From IMG/VR virus record IMGVR_UViG_3300046804_002762, positions 31,681-95,680 of that record: DNA of 64,000 bases; one strand, given 5' to 3'. Of this stretch, positions 25,784 to 38,300 are shown piece after piece (within the stretch, counting starts at the first letter, position 1; each line of letters opens with the position of its first letter). Position numbers and translations under genes: made by a program. The notes under the pieces were generated by a model that was given only the letters and a program-made list of their open reading frames with translations, was not told the DNA's origin and made no database searches. Source of the stretch: a virus.

Positions 25784-25916
25784 AGGTGGAAACAATAAGA
25801 CAGTATTTGAACCCGGAGCACCGAAAAAGACTCGTCAAGGACGCTCAGCAAGAACTCTTTTGAGTGCAACCTCTCGTAATGGACGAAAGAAAAAATACCG
25901 TGGGCAAGGAAAATAA
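25776..25916 (+). CDS. Conserved small basic protein
   Basis: 46 aa: MAKGGNNKTVFEPGAPKKTR, QGRSART, ATSRNGRKKKYRGQGK. This KTRQG...ATSRN-RKK-YRGQGK family is conserved in cyanophages upstream of the baseplate genes. Strongly basic and probably unstructured. Function unknown. Confidence 0.7.
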   Translation: MAKGGNNKTVFEPGAPKKTRQGRSARTLLSATSRNGRKKKYRGQGK

Positions 25917-25917
25917 A

Positions 25918-26145
25918 ATGCTCCAATTAAATCCACAAATCCCAGTCATTACTCCTAAAGGTAATGGTTGGGCTTTTTTTTGTATTGATCGTTCTCAAGA
26001 GCACGATTTAGAATGGGTTGTCTTCCTAGATAATAATGGAGAGTGTTGGACATTTAAAAATTCTGACCTTCGTATTCAAAAAAATTACACTCTTCATAGA
26101 AATAATCCATCCGGATTTAACTCATGTACTACACTGATCCAATAG
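25918..26145 (+). CDS. Conserved cyanophage protein of unknown function
   Basis: 75 aa from ATG (MLQLNPQIPVITPKGNGWAF); the longer frame from 25864 overlaps the previous gene. FCIDRSQEHDLEWVVFLDNN, GECWTFKN and DLRIQKN match a conserved family in this position of T4-like cyanophages. Overlaps the next gene by 22 bases. Confidence 0.7.
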   Translation: MLQLNPQIPVITPKGNGWAFFCIDRSQEHDLEWVVFLDNNGECWTFKNSDLRIQKNYTLHRNNPSGFNSCTTLIQ

Positions 26146-26741
26146 ATGAATGGAATTCTATTCATAAAGATGATCTATGGGTATATAATAAACTCTTTTT
26201 AGCACACTCTCTAGGGTATCTGTGCGGTCCTGTAGGAACTCCCGTTCTATCTCCAGACTACTATATCGTCAGACCAAGTATTAATTTACTAGGGATGGGG
26301 AGATTTTCTCGTGTAGAATGGATTCATAAACATACGGATCATTTTCATCCATCAGAATTTTGGTGTCAAAGATTCTATGGGCAACATATTAGTGTTGATT
26401 TTAATAACAAAAATTCAAAACTTGTGGTTTTAGGAGATAGATATGACAATGAATCTTTGTATAAATGGAAAAAGTGGACCAAAATTGATGTAAAAATTGA
26501 ATTTCCGTCAATTTTAAATAGTTTAAGGGGCAATTATGAGTGGATCAATTGCGAATTTATAGGGAGTAATCTTATTGAAGTACACTTTCGCCAAAATCCA
26601 GACTTCCGTTATGGAAATACTGTTGCAATTCCGGTTTGGAAAGGTGAGGAAGTTCAAAAAAGAAAAAATTTGAAATTTGTTAAAGATGAAGACTATCTAA
26701 GAGAAGGATTTTACATCGATACTCGGGATAGAACCCCGTAA
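26124..26741 (+). CDS. Conserved cyanophage protein of unknown function
   Basis: 205 aa, soluble. PIDEWNSIHKDDLWVYNKLF, LGYLCGPVGTPVLSPDYYIV, RFSRVEWIHKHTDHFHPSEF and FEG-like HFRQNPDFRYG segments. I recall this as a conserved protein before gp25 in cyanophages, possibly related to ATP-grasp-like folds, but no catalytic motif is clear. Confidence 0.6.
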   Translation: MYYTDPIDEWNSIHKDDLWVYNKLFLAHSLGYLCGPVGTPVLSPDYYIVRPSINLLGMGRFSRVEWIHKHTDHFHPSEFWCQRFYGQHISVDFNNKNSKLVVLGDRYDNESLYKWKKWTKIDVKIEFPSILNSLRGNYEWINCEFIGSNLIEVHFRQNPDFRYGNTVAIPVWKGEEVQKRKNLKFVKDEDYLREGFYIDTRDRTP

Positions 26742-26773
26742 AAAGTTCTGATTTTAACAAATCAGGAGCAAAA

Positions 26774-27031
26774 ATGACCAAAAAAGTCGATAAAGACCAA
26801 AATTTTATGAAAAATGAGTGGGGAACTCAATATTTGTCAAGTGAATACGGGTGGGAGTCTAAAATTGAACAACAGAAGATGCTTCGCGAGATTGCAAACG
26901 ATGAATTGACTCCTAAAAAACATGATTTTTTTCATCAAAATGAAATTCATGCCAAAATACGCAATGATAATGATTATGATGATTGGGAATATGGCACAGA
27001 ACCTCTTTATGAATTAAAAAATTGTGAATAA
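26774..27031 (+). CDS. Conserved small cyanophage protein
   Basis: 85 aa with a clear Shine-Dalgarno (AGGAGC, 6 bases before ATG). FMKNEWGTQYLSSEYGWESK and KIRNDNDYDDWEYG; charged, helical. Sits directly before the baseplate genes. Function unknown. Confidence 0.6.
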   Translation: MTKKVDKDQNFMKNEWGTQYLSSEYGWESKIEQQKMLREIANDELTPKKHDFFHQNEIHAKIRNDNDYDDWEYGTEPLYELKNCE

Positions 27032-27034
27032 ATA
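27027..27034 (+). promoter_or_regulatory. Late-promoter-like box AATAAATA
   Basis: ATAAATA core 22 bases before gp25. One mismatch from the T4 late consensus. Confidence 0.4.
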
Positions 27035-27055
27035 AATTTAGTTCTAACATAATTC

Positions 27056-27457
27056 ATGCCTTTAGAGCGGGTAAGTCAGGGTTTTAAAGATATTAGTATG
27101 ACTTTTCAGTCTAATCCCCTGAACAGTGATCTTATTGCACTAAAAAATGAGACTGCTATTGCTCGCTCTATTAAAAACATCGTATTTACTCTTCCCGGAG
27201 AAAAGTTTTTTAACGAAAACTTTGGATCCAGTATTTCAAGGGTTCTTTTTGAAAATGTTGATGAAATTTCTGCATCTATTATTTCCGATGAAATTAGACA
27301 ATCAATAATAAACTATGAACCGAGGGTTAGACTAATTGATGTTCAAATTTATCCGGATTATGATAATGGTTCTTTTGACGTAATAATCATATATGAAATC
27401 ATAGGAGTGGACGTTGTTCCACAACAATTACAATTTGTATTGCAACCTACTAGGTAA
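27056..27457 (+). CDS. gp25: gp25-like baseplate wedge protein
   Basis: 133 aa, the normal length for T4 gp25. NIVFTLPGEKFFNENFGSSI and SRVLFENVD are the GPW/gp25 family core. In T4, gp25 sits in the inner baseplate wedge and starts sheath polymerisation with gp6 and gp53. Immediately followed by gp6 (stop TAA abuts ATG), as in other cyanophages. Confidence 0.9.
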   Translation: MPLERVSQGFKDISMTFQSNPLNSDLIALKNETAIARSIKNIVFTLPGEKFFNENFGSSISRVLFENVDEISASIISDEIRQSIINYEPRVRLIDVQIYPDYDNGSFDVIIIYEIIGVDVVPQQLQFVLQPTR

Positions 27458-29383
27458 ATGCCATTAGTAAATTTTTCAAATCTGGATTTCGACCAGATTA
27501 AAACAACACTCAAAGATTATTTAAAAGCGAATTCCAATTTTACTGATTATGATTTTGAAGGGTCAAACCTTTCATCAATTCTTGATGTTTTGGCATATAA
27601 TACTTACATAACCTCATATAATGCAAATATGGTTGCAAATGAGGTTTTTATAGATAGTGCAACCCTTAGAGAAAATGTAGTTGCTCTTGCTAGAAATATT
27701 GGTTATATGCCAAGATCTAAAAAATCTGCAACAGCAACAATAAGTTTTTTTGTTGACACATCAAACATTTTCCCAAAATTGACATCCCTTACTTTAAAGA
27801 AAGGTATTGTAGCAACATCATCAGGATCTTCTGGTAATCAATCTTTTGTTTTTTCAATATTGGATGATATTACAGTTCCAGTTTTTGATGGAATTGCAAC
27901 ATTTGATAATATAAAAGTTTATGAGGGGATTCTTTTAACGAATAACTTTACATATTCTTCTAGAAATCCAAATCAAAGATATATTTTGCCAAATTCAGGC
28001 ATAGACACAGATTTAATATCAATAAGTGTTAAAAATAATGCACAATCATCAATAGTTCAGAAATATACCTTTCAAGATAGTCTTTTTGATCTTGATAAAG
28101 AGTCTAGAGTATATTTTTTACAAGAAATAGAAGATGAGAGATATGAAATTATTTTTGGCGATGGGATATTTGGGAAAAAACTTGATGAGGGAAACTATGT
28201 AATCATTAATTACATTACTTCTAATGGTAGTAGTGCAAATGGAGTTTCTCAGTTTACTTTTTCCGGAAAATTAACATATACTAGAAATTCTATAGAATAT
28301 ACTGTATCGACAGGAATTTCCTTAATAACCACTATTTTATCGGCATCTGGTGGAGAAAACATAGAATCAGTAGAATCCATAAAAAAGTATGCACCCAGAG
28401 TATATGCCTCTCAAAATAGAGCTGTCACTGCAAATGATTTTGAAACTCTAATTCCATCTAAAATTTATAAAGAAACTGAATCTATATCAGTTTTTGGTGG
28501 TGAAGATTTAGTGCCACCACAATATGGAAAAGTTTTTATAAGTATTAAACCTAGATTTGGTGATGTTATTCCAAATCTAATAAAAGATAATATTAAGTTA
28601 AAATTAAAAAAATACATAGTAGCAGGTATAGTTCCAGAAATACTAGATCTTAAGTACCTTTATCTTGAGATAAACTCTAAAGTTTATTATAATACGAACT
28701 TATCACCATCTTCAGAATATGTGTCGAGTATTGTTCAACAAAATGCATTAAAATATTCTGAGTCTACAGAGTTAAATCAATATGGAGCAAGATTTAAATA
28801 TAGTAAATTTTTAAAGATAATAGATGATAGCCACGAATCGGTTACTTCAAACATAACAACACTCCAAATGAGAAGAGATTTGAGAGTATCTTTAAATACT
28901 TATGCAGAGTATCAAATTGGATTTGGAAATGAATTCTATATAAAAAATATAAATGGTTATAATATCAAAACAACCGGATTTAAAATCGATGGATTGTCTC
29001 AAACTGTTTATGTTGGAGATATTCCTAATGCAGACAAACTTACAGGTTCTTTATTTTTATTCACTATAGATTCCATAAATTCATCTTCTCCTACAATTTT
29101 GAGAAGAAGTGTTGGAAAAATTGATTATGTGAACGGTATATTGACACTCAATCCCATTAATATTTTATCAGGAAAGATAAAAGATGGTCAAACCATCATT
29201 GAAATATCTGCTATTCCAAAATCAAATGATGTTATTGGAAAACAAGACCTTTATTTGCAACTAGATATTAATAACAGTACTTTTGATATGGTTGTTGATG
29301 ACATTTCATCAGGTCTAGATCCTTCAGCATCAAACTACATTGTATCATCAAGTTATAACAACGGAAATTTAGTAAGATCATAA
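27458..29383 (+). CDS. gp6: gp6-like baseplate wedge protein
   Basis: 641 aa (T4 gp6 is 660). N-terminus MPLVNFSNLDFDQIKTTLKD, then YDFEGSNLSSILDVLAYNTY and VFIDSATLRENVVALARNIG, the gp6/baseplate-J family signature. In the central part APRVYASQNRAVTANDFETL is the baseplate J motif. It forms the inner wedge ring, bound to gp25 and gp7/gp53 in T4. Adjacent to gp25 without spacer. Confidence 0.9.
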   Translation: MPLVNFSNLDFDQIKTTLKDYLKANSNFTDYDFEGSNLSSILDVLAYNTYITSYNANMVANEVFIDSATLRENVVALARNIGYMPRSKKSATATISFFVDTSNIFPKLTSLTLKKGIVATSSGSSGNQSFVFSILDDITVPVFDGIATFDNIKVYEGILLTNNFTYSSRNPNQRYILPNSGIDTDLISISVKNNAQSSIVQKYTFQDSLFDLDKESRVYFLQEIEDERYEIIFGDGIFGKKLDEGNYVIINYITSNGSSANGVSQFTFSGKLTYTRNSIEYTVSTGISLITTILSASGGENIESVESIKKYAPRVYASQNRAVTANDFETLIPSKIYKETESISVFGGEDLVPPQYGKVFISIKPRFGDVIPNLIKDNIKLKLKKYIVAGIVPEILDLKYLYLEINSKVYYNTNLSPSSEYVSSIVQQNALKYSESTELNQYGARFKYSKFLKIIDDSHESVTSNITTLQMRRDLRVSLNTYAEYQIGFGNEFYIKNINGYNIKTTGFKIDGLSQTVYVGDIPNADKLTGSLFLFTIDSINSSSPTILRRSVGKIDYVNGILTLNPINILSGKIKDGQTIIEISAIPKSNDVIGKQDLYLQLDINNSTFDMVVDDISSGLDPSASNYIVSSSYNNGNLVRS

Positions 29384-29387
29384 CAAA

Positions 29388-32300
29388 ATGACAGAAAAAA
29401 GAATTCAAATTAAGGACATTGTAAATAATCAACTTCCACAATATGTGAAAGAAGATTATCCTCTTGTTGCAGAATTTCTTAAACAGTATTATTTGTCTCA
29501 GGAATTTCCGGGTGGACCTGTAGATTTAATACAGAACATTGATAGGTATATAAAGGTAGATAATACCACAGAACTAGTAGATTATGTTCTTCTACAATCC
29601 GATATTTCTATCATAGAAGAAAATATATCAGTAGACTTTTTAAATTTTGAGCAAAATCAAATCGATTTTCCAGATAATTATGGATTAATATCAATAGATG
29701 ATGAATTAATTTTATATGAAACTAAAACTTTAACTGGGTTTGAAAAATGCTATAGGGGATTTAGTGGCATAATATCCCATAAGAATGTAAATGTTGGAAT
29801 AGCCTCTACTTATAGTCTTCGCCCTTCCGATGAATTAATTTTCAAAAAATCGGAGGCATCTTCTCACAAATCCGGCACAAAAATTTATAATTTAAGTTCT
29901 TTATTTTTAAAAGAATTTTTACTCAAATTAAAATACCAATTAACACCTGGGTTTGAGAATAGAAGTTTTGTCGAAAAGGCTAATGAAGCGACTATTATTA
30001 AACAAATAAAAGATTTTTATAGAAGTAAAGGTACGGATCAATCGTTTAAAATTTTGTTTAGATCTCTATATGGTGAAGATGTAGAAGTAATACGTACAAA
30101 AGATTTTCTATTCAGACCATCGGATGCTCAGTATAAAATAACAAATGATTTTATTGTAGAAAAAATATCTGGTCCTATAGAAAAGATCACTAATTTAACA
30201 TTATTTCAAGATGAATATTTAAATATTCCAAAATCTTATGGTACTATAACTGAGCCTCTTGAGGAGATAGTTTCTGAAGATGGAAAAATATTTTATAAAT
30301 TAAAGATTGATGGTGGGTATAATAGAGACCTCATATATGATGGGTCTACCTATGGAAATTTTTCAGTGCATCCCAAAACTAGGGTTATTGGGAATTACAA
30401 TATACAATCTACTTCAATAGATGTAGATTCTACTGTAGGTTTTCCAAATAATGGAGAATTTTTAGTAACTTATGAGGATGGCACGCAGGGTGTAATTTTA
30501 TACAATTCCAAAAGTTTAACCCAGTTTATTGATTGTACTAATATTACAAAAAATATTTTAGATAATTCTATAATCTCGGTTAACACATATGCATATGCCA
30601 ATACCGACGATGGCGAAGAAATTAGAGTAAGAATTGTTTCCACTTTGAATAATCTAGATATTCCAGATGATAATACTTTGTTTAGTGAAGGAGACACTAT
30701 AAAAATAAAAACACTCGGGTTTGAAGATGGAGATTCGAGATTAAATTCATGGTTATTTAATTTGCCTATTACTTATGATGTAGAGTCTTATAGTATATTT
30801 GATAATTTTGATAACACTTATTCATTAACTTTAAAGGATAATCACACTTTAAAGGTTGGAGATACATTACAAATCATTGATAACTTAGGTAATACCAAAC
30901 AATCCACTATAATTGATGTAACTTCGGATAAAACTATTCTTATTGTGGGGCAAGGATTTTTGCCAGAAAGTTTGTATAAAATAAAGAGGAATATTTTAAA
31001 AGGAAAATCATCAAAATATTCATATATTGGAGAAATATCAACCAATATTCAAAACATTTACACAAATAAAAACAATGATATATTAATTGCTTCTCCTTCT
31101 ATTCCATATTATCCAAACTGTGATTTGAATTTAAACAATAGATCTGTTTCTTTTTCCGGATCTTACAAATCTGGATCTACGATCTTTAAATTAACTTCTT
31201 CCACTGATCATGGATTTTATACGGGAGACAGTGTTTATTACACTCCAGAAAAGGAAACAATACAAACTAATGATATTGATGGAAATACAAATTCTTTTGA
31301 GATAATAGCATCCTCTTTGTTTGATGAAGGAATTTATTTTGTTAAAAGAATAGATAAAAATAATATTAAACTGGCAAAAAGTAAGTCTGATATCTTATAT
31401 GAGAAATATGTATCACCTGAGGATGATGTCGTAATCAATGATAATAAAATAGAGTTTATAGAATTTAGTGGGAAAGAGATTAGATCTCAAAAATTATTAA
31501 GAGAAATTTCTAACCCAATTATATCAGAAAAAAAAGAAACAACCATTCCCGGATTTACAGGAATTTTAATTAATGGTACAGAAATTTTAAATTATAAATC
31601 AAAAGATAAAATTATTTTTGGACCTATAGAAAAAATTGATGTAGTTTCTGGAGGATCTGATTATGATGTAATAAATCCACCAAAATTAATAATCTCAGAC
31701 TCTGTAGGAAGCGGAGCTACTGGACATTGCTCAGTTTCGGGATCTTTAAAAGAAATTCGCATATTGGATCCAGGTTTTGATTATTTGGAAGACCCTATTG
31801 TGCAAATTACAGGAGGAAATGGAATTGGTGCGGTAGCCAAATGTAATACTAAATTAATTACACATAAATCAACATTTAATGCAGAAAAAGGATCTGGTTT
31901 GGTTGGAATTGGTAGTTCTATTTCTACTGTAGGATTTTCTACTTACCATAAATTTAGAAATGGGGAAGAAGTAATATACAAAACTAACTCCCATAAGGCA
32001 GTTGGAGGATTATCAACAGATTCTAAGTATTATATTTCCACAGTTTCGACAACAAAAATAAAATTACATAGGACATTAGGAGATGCTATTTCTGGAATAA
32101 ACACGATAACACTGAGTGATTATGGTATAGGAAATCATGATTTTGAATGTGTAAATAAAAAAAGAATTTTATCTTCTATAAGTGTAGAAAATTCTGGAAG
32201 TGGATATCAAAATAAAAAAAGAACTACTTCATATTCGGGCATTGACATTTCTTCAGATACAATAACAATAGAAAATCACGGGTTTCTTTCTGGAGAAATA

Positions 32301-35300
32301 ATAAAATATACTACCACAGGAACGGTTATTGGGGGATTAGTAAAAGATAGAAATTATTATGTATTAAGAATAGACGATAATCAATTTAGACTTTGTGAGA
32401 TAGGAACTGGTAATTATGTACCAGATTATTTCTATAAGACTAGTCAATTTATAAATTTGACCTCAAGAAATTCAGGTGTCCACGTATTCAACTATCCAAA
32501 CATCGAAGTTAACATAATTGGATCTGTCGGAATATCTTCAAACTACAAAGCAAGAATTGATCCTATTTTCAGAGGAGAAATTACATCATTCCATTTAGAA
32601 TTAAAAGGTTCTTCATATGGAATTGAAGAAGTCTTTAATATAGAAAGACAACCATCAGTTAATATTTTATCAGGATCTGGTTCCGAATTTGATTTGATAG
32701 TCTCAAATGGACGTATACAAAAAGTTCTTATTAATTCTGTAGGGCAAAACTATACATGTTCTCCAGATTTAATTGTAGTTGGAGATGGAGTTGGTGCAGT
32801 ATTATCTCCAGTAGTTTTAAATAATCAAATTATTGATGTTGAAGTTATTGAACCTGGTGCTGGATATTCTGCAGATAACACAAGAATAATTGCTTCTCAT
32901 CCAGGAAGTGGTGCTAAGTTTAATTGCAAAATTAAAACTTGGACTGTAAATTTATTTACAAAATATCTAAACATATTTGCGGAAGATGATGGTTGTTTAA
33001 GTCCGGGTCTAAATTCAGAGTATGAACTTGAATATTGTCATTTATACGCTCCAAGAAAATTAAGACAAATTTTATATTCCAAGGATCAATCTGGAAAAAT
33101 TTTATTTTCAAATCCAGATTTAAAATTTTCTAGAAACAGAGAAATAAAATCAAAAGATCATTCCCCAATTATTGGATGGTCTTACGATGGACATCCAATT
33201 TATGGACCATATGGTTATTCTAAAAAATCTGGTGGAATTGTTTCTCAAATGAAGAGTGGATATAAATTAAGTTTAAATCAAAATAGACCATCTAGAAATT
33301 ATTTTCCACCTGGGTTTTTCATTGAAGATTTTGTATATCAAAAATCAAATGATGAATCAGTATTAGATGAAAACAACGGAAGATTTTGCATAACTCCCGA
33401 GTTTCCAAATGGCACTTATGCTTATTTTTCAACATTCGAGGAATTGTCTGTAGATTCGTCAGGTCCATTTAAGGGTTATTATAGACCAAAATTTCCATAT
33501 TTAATAGGCAATTCATATAATTCCAAACCAAACGATTTTAATTTCAAGAAAAAATCCAATCAAGATTCTATAGATCTGAATCGGACTGATTGGGTTAGAA
33601 ATACTTACGCTTATAACATAACAAAAACTAATTCAAGATACGAATATATAACTTTACCCAATAATTTAAATCAATCCATAGATGTTATTGGAGTCTCTCC
33701 TGGTTCAATTGATAGCATCGGAATATCCACTGGTGGGGATGGTTATAAAGTAAATGATAATCTAGTATTTAATAATATCGATTCTGAAGGAAAATCAAGA
33801 ACTTTTGGAAGTTTAGTGTCTGCAGTTGTTTCGGAATTGGCAGGTAAATCCATTTCTACTATAAGTGTCGCTAGCACTTCTTTATACAATGTTTCTATAT
33901 ACCCATCAAATAAAAAGGGAGAATATATTTTATACAATAACTCTCCCCATACTATTTCAAATAACGATCTATTTACAATATCTGGATTAAATACAACTTC
34001 AAATATAATTGGAGGTAATTATATAGCGGGAGTTACAACAAATAGATTAGTTTTAGTTGGTCTCGGAACTACCACAGTAGGAATTGCTTCTGCAAATATA
34101 ACAGGAATAGTTACTTATATATCGGTTAGAGGGAATTTGGATTTTCCAAATATTAGAGAAAATGATATTTTTAGTATTGACGAAGAAAAAATAAAAGTTT
34201 TAAATGTTGATAAAAAATCATCAAGACTGCGAATCCTAAGACAAATAGACAATACTCCAGGATTGTCTCATAGTGTTACTACAATCATATATGAAAATTC
34301 AAGAAAGTTGTTTGTGAAGGTCCCTAAAGAAAATGATATAACAAATTATAATTCATATTTAAAAAATAAACAGATTTATTTTAATCCCCAAGAATCTTTG
34401 GGCATAGGAACTGTTGGAATAGGAACAACAATTTATTTTTCTAATCCAGGTGTTGGTGCAACGCAAGTATTCATACCTCTTAGGACAATATATTTGCCAG
34501 ATCATGGATTAAATACTGGAGATTTACTCACTTATAATGTTAATAGTGGAAATTCTATTATTATTTCTTCTACTGGGATAGGAACTGCAACTTTATCTGA
34601 TAACTCATCGGTGTATGTTGCAAGAATAAATGAGAATTTGATTGGTATTTCTACAGTACAAGTTGGACTGGGAAGTACGGGATTTTTCTCGGGTATAACG
34701 ACTTCTACAAAAAATATTGGATTGTTATTTTTTGCAGGAATAGGTACGGGAACTTATCATAGTTTTAAAACAAACTATCCAGAAGTTAACTGCGATATAT
34801 CACAATATGTTGCTACAGTTTCTACTGCACAGACCCATGGATTGACAACTGATGATGTGGTTGATGTAGTAGTAAGTTCGTCCGCTACAACTATTACTAT
34901 AAAATATAATGACTTTAATAGAAGAATTATAGTAAATCCAAGAGATTTTGTTGGATCGGATATAAGCACATCAAATAATACAATCACTATTCAAAATCAT
35001 GGGTATATTAATGGGCAAAGAGTAATTCATACTTCAAGTTCTCCATCAGGGGGATTAGTTGACAATAAAATGTATTATATTGTTTCGATTAATAAAGATA
35101 TTATTAAACTTTCTAATTCATATTATGATTCTACTATTGAAAGACCAAACACTATTAATATTACAAGTGCTTCGAATGGTACTATATCACCAATAAATCC
35201 ACCAATAGATCTCTATAGAAATTCTATAGTAACATTTGATTTATCCGATTCTTCACTTTCATATACCAACAATTCTAAAACATATTCGGCTTTTAAGTTT

Positions 35301-38300
35301 GAATTATATTCTGACAATCAATTCGAAAAAGTTTTTGATTCTGACCAACAAGATAATAATTTTAATGTCCAAAGAGCAGGAGCAGTTGGAACTTCTGGTG
35401 CTACATTAACTCTAAAAATTGACGAATCTTTAGCAAGTACTTTGTACTATAATTTACTTCCATTAGATTATACTGGTCTTTTCTTACCAGACCAAAAGAA
35501 AGAAATTATAAAGGATGATACTGTTAATTCGCGTAATCAACTTAGAATAAAAAATAGCATTTATAATGGCACATATAAAATAAGAGTTTCCGAACCAAAT
35601 TCTTTCCAATATTTTCTATCAAGTGATCCAGAAGTTAAATCATATACCTCAGGAATTTCAACTACATCCACTTTATCATCATATTTAAAATATACTACAA
35701 AATCTTTAACAGCAACAGGTCCAATTTCTGATATAAAAATTACAAATAAAGGGACAAATTATTATTCTTTACCTGCAATAACTTCAGTAAGTTCTTTAAA
35801 TGGTAACGGATGTATATTGGATGCAAGAAGCAATACGATAGGTAAAATCAAAAAGATAAAAATAGTAAACGGCGGATTTGATTTTACATCAGACAAAACT
35901 TTAAAACCTTACGCATCATTCCCCAAAAATATAAAAATTGACAATTTATTTTCTATTAGTAATATCGGAATATCTTCTCAGGGAAGAGGATACACAACTG
36001 CACCAAAACTTGTAGTTTTAGATGGAAAAACCAAAAAAGTAGTACCGTCAGATTTAAGTTATAACCTTGGGGATAATCAAGTAACGATTAAAATAAATGC
36101 TAATGGTTTGACAGATTCTATTCCAACAATAATCCCAACACAAAACTCAAATGGAATAGGAATAACTGACATCATATATAACCCATCTACTAAAGAAGCA
36201 AAAGTTTACTTACCATTTTCTTTTAGTGATATTGGTGACTTTGATGCCAACACATATCCAATTAGAGTTAATGATAGGGTTTTAATAGAAAACATTAGTG
36301 TAGGTGTTAATTCCACTTATAGAGGATTTAATTCTTCAAATTATGATTATTCTCTGTTTACAATAACAAGTATAGATTTGAATATAGGTGGAGTTAGTGC
36401 AGTAACTTATAGTTTAGATGGTTATCTTTCAGAATCAGAGTTTCCTGGAAAATATGATCCAGTAAATTCATCCGGAAGAATAATTGCTGAAAGAAATTTT
36501 CCAATATTTAATCCATCAATTAAACAAAATCAATATAAAAAAGGCGAAACTGTAAAGTCCAATAACTCTTTTGGAATTGTTGAAAACTGGGATCCAATCA
36601 CCAGATATTTAAAAATATCATCGAAGGATAATTTTAAAAATAATAGTATTGTAGAAGGTTTGTCTTCAAAGACAATAGGAACGGCATCATCAATAACCGA
36701 TTTAAATTCTCATGCCAAAACTGATTTTTCAATTAAAGTTGAGGGTGGATGGCAATCTAATGCAGGATTTTTGAATGATAATATACAGAGAATTCAAGAT
36801 AGTCTATATTATCAAAATTTTTCATATTCATTAAAATCAAAAATCGATTATGATACTTGGAGTGATGCAGTTAGTGCTTTAAATCACTCTGTTGGATTTA
36901 GAAAATACTCGGATTTCCAAATGGAATCTAAACTAGATAATGATTTTAGTAATTTGTTTGTAGGTCTTTCTACAGATACAACTGCCACTAATGTAAAAGT
37001 AGAACTGACAAGTTATGGTGATTTAAATTGCGTAACTGATTTTGATTTAGGAAAAGAAAATTATTTGAATATAAACTCAAAAGTTGTGAGCGATAAAATA
37101 TATTTTGATAATAAACCACTTACTGATTATTATGAGGCAAGAGGAAATAGAGTCTTACTAATAGATGATGTTAGCTCACAATTTAATAGTGGAGAAAGAC
37201 CTGAAAAATATTCAGACATTTATAAATTTAATATTAATACAAGTAGATCTTTAAAGTTTCTTTCTTACATTAGAGATAAAAAATTTACCGGTCAAAGACA
37301 GGTAATGTTGACATCTCTCATTCATAATGGATCATATGGAAGCATTAATCAATATGGAAGAATTGAAACTGCATATGATTTGGGTTCTTTTGATTTTATA
37401 ATCGACCAACCATATGGGGTTGTTCGTTTTTATCCAACAAGATATTCTATTAATAATTATGACGTTGCTTTATTATCATATAATTTAGATGATGCTTTTA
37501 TTGGAGTTGGTACAACATCTATTGGATCTATTGCCAGCGTATATACAAATAATATAGTCTCATCTGCCTCCACAATAAATGTTGTTAGTTTGGCAACTAC
37601 ATATACTTCATCTAAAATTTTGGTACAAATATTCAGAGATAATTTAAATTATCAATTTAATGAACTAAATGTAGTTCATGATGGAACAAATATTGATTTT
37701 ATAGAATATGGAGAGTTATCAACAAAAACAAGATCCACTTATTCATCTACTGGATATGGTACATATTATCCTTATATTTCTGGGGGAACTTTAAAAATAG
37801 ACTTTATACCAAATGTTTCTATTGGCAATTCTTTCTATATAAATACCGCGAATGTTGCTCTTGGTGATACTAATTCTTCAGGAATAGGAACAATTGAATT
37901 GGAATATGGTGAGATAAGGGTAAATAGTGTTTCAATACCAAGCTCACCAACACCATCTTCATCAACAATCTTAAGTTTTACTGGAGAGCACGATTGTGCA
38001 TATTGCTTGGTTCAAGTCTCAGATATAACAAACAACCGTCATACATTTTCGGAAGTTATTCTGATAGTTGATGATTTAACTTCTGAACCTTTAATAACAG
38101 AATATGGAAATGTTCAAACTTTTGCCGGTCTCGGTACTATTGGAGCATCAGTAACTGGAATTGGATCAACAACACAACTTTTATTTACCCCCCTACCAAA
38201 TATTGAAACGCAAGTAAAAGTATATGCAAATTTACTTGGACTTGAAGGTAATAATACGTCTTCATATAGTTTAAGTAACTTGGATATAAATTCTCAATAT